Below are positions 33,127 through 33,520 of a DNA stretch of 33,520 nt, piece after piece. Position 1 is the stretch's first letter; each line of letters starts with the position of its first letter. The notes below the pieces were generated by a model. It did not search any database and was not told where the DNA came from. It was given only the letters and a program-made list of their open reading frames with translations. Made by a program: the position numbers and the translations under genes. Source of the stretch: Phycisphaerae bacterium (GTDB taxonomy: Bacteria > Planctomycetota > Phycisphaerae > Sedimentisphaerales > Anaerohalosphaeraceae); NCBI GenBank assembly GCA_018433925.1, contig JAHDQI010000096.1:1-33520 (forward strand), written 5' to 3'.

Positions 33127-33520
33127 ATGGCCGAACAGGAAAAGAAGTCCGATAAACCGCAATCCGAGAAAACGGATCGGGATTTATTTCATATGATGAC
33201 GGATCAGGGAAACGGCAGGTCTGAATGTGAAAAGCCGGCCGAATCGGCTGCCGGACGCTCGGCTGATGAGCCAAGTTCTCTGCCGCAGGAAATTGGCGCC
33301 AAAAGCAAAGCCGCCAAGTTCTTTGATCTGCTGATTGCGCTGGGAATTATCACGGCGGTTATTGTCTTTATTCTGAAGGCACCGGGCGTGGCCGGAACGG
33401 TGGCTCTGGTTGTACTGGGCTTTGGAGCAGTCATTTTTATTCATGAATTCGGGCATTTTATCGTGGCCAAGTTAGGCGGCATCAAGGTGGAGGCGTTTTC
33501 GATTGGTTTTCCGCCAACGA
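33127..33520 (+). CDS. rseP: site-2 intramembrane metalloprotease RseP (3' truncated by window end)
   Basis: The frame opens at the ATG at 33127, with GAGGAA about 6 bases upstream, and runs off the window. HEFGH at 106-110 is the zinc-binding HExxH of M50 proteases, within a membrane helix (about 89-112). In E. coli RseP this motif is at residues 22-26, so this protein has roughly 80 extra N-terminal residues: a charged, low-complexity segment rich in Lys, Glu, Ser and Asp (1-63) and one additional hydrophobic helix (about 67-84). RseP cuts anti-sigma factors and signal-peptide remnants. The gene follows dxr by 23 bp, as expected. Confidence 0.92.
   Translation, partial: MAEQEKKSDKPQSEKTDRDLFHMMTDQGNGRSECEKPAESAAGRSADEPSSLPQEIGAKSKAAKFFDLLIALGIITAVIVFILKAPGVAGTVALVVLGFGAVIFIHEFGHFIVAKLGGIKVEAFSIGFPPT

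Noticed and set aside
1-33520. CRISPR array, tRNA, rRNA or transposase
   Set aside because: No regularly spaced repeats, cloverleaf-like sequence, rRNA core sequence or transposase motif was recognised on either strand.

Overview
The window looks like part of the chromosome of an anaerobic or facultative polysaccharide-degrading bacterium. A member of the Planctomycetota (Phycisphaerae or Sedimentisphaerales-like) is my best guess. The reasons are the mix of beta-helix and beta-propeller glycosidase-like proteins, URO-D-family proteins inside a sugar operon, an SSS transporter, ferredoxin-dependent oxoacid chemistry, and a dxr-rseP pair. No rRNA or ribosomal marker is present, so the lineage is an inference. 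I found no tRNA, rRNA, CRISPR array or transposase.

Left edge (1-2648, + strand): a large glycoside-hydrolase-like protein, cut off at its 5' end and related in layout to GH67/GH20-type enzymes. It converges on the next block.

Main block (24410 down to 2838, - strand): fifteen co-directional genes, mostly touching, overlapping or less than 160 bp apart, which look like one sugar-utilisation operon or a few sub-operons. In transcription order they are: a fucose/arabinose-isomerase-family protein; an exported DUF5060/DUF4038-type (apiosidase-like) glycosidase; a transketolase split into two overlapping genes; a GlpK-like FGGY kinase; L-rhamnose mutarotase (rhaM); an RhaT-type sugar/proton symporter; a URO-D-family protein with a His-x-Cys...Cys zinc site; a long exported beta-helix protein with an extra C-terminal domain; a GH65 phosphorylase; an exported tandem RhaM-like protein; an SSS symporter; a GH141-like beta-helix lipoprotein; a second URO-D-family protein whose zinc Cys is replaced by Asp; and a sialidase-like beta-propeller. 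Exported enzymes would trim a complex glycan, the two transporters would import the sugars, and isomerase, kinase and split transketolase would feed them to central metabolism. There is no aldolase. Isomerase + FGGY kinase + split transketolase + apiosidase-like hydrolase is the gene logic of D-apiose catabolism. The sialidase-like, GH141-like and GH140-like set also resembles rhamnogalacturonan-II degradation. These are hypotheses.

Intergenic divide (24411-25025): an AT-rich 615-bp divergent promoter region with a short palindrome at each putative promoter.

Right block (25026-31638, + strand): iorA-iorB-paaK with ATGA overlaps (indolepyruvate:ferredoxin oxidoreductase plus an arylacetate-CoA ligase), then a three-gene TRAP transporter (dctP, dctQ, dctM) with its own candidate promoter. 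Together they could take up arylacetates or aryl-oxoacids and interconvert them with aromatic amino acids. The block is visibly more GC-rich than the sugar operon.

Right edge (31937-33520, + strand): housekeeping dxr (MEP isoprenoid pathway), followed by the 5' part of rseP (site-2 protease), which carries an unusual N-terminal extension.
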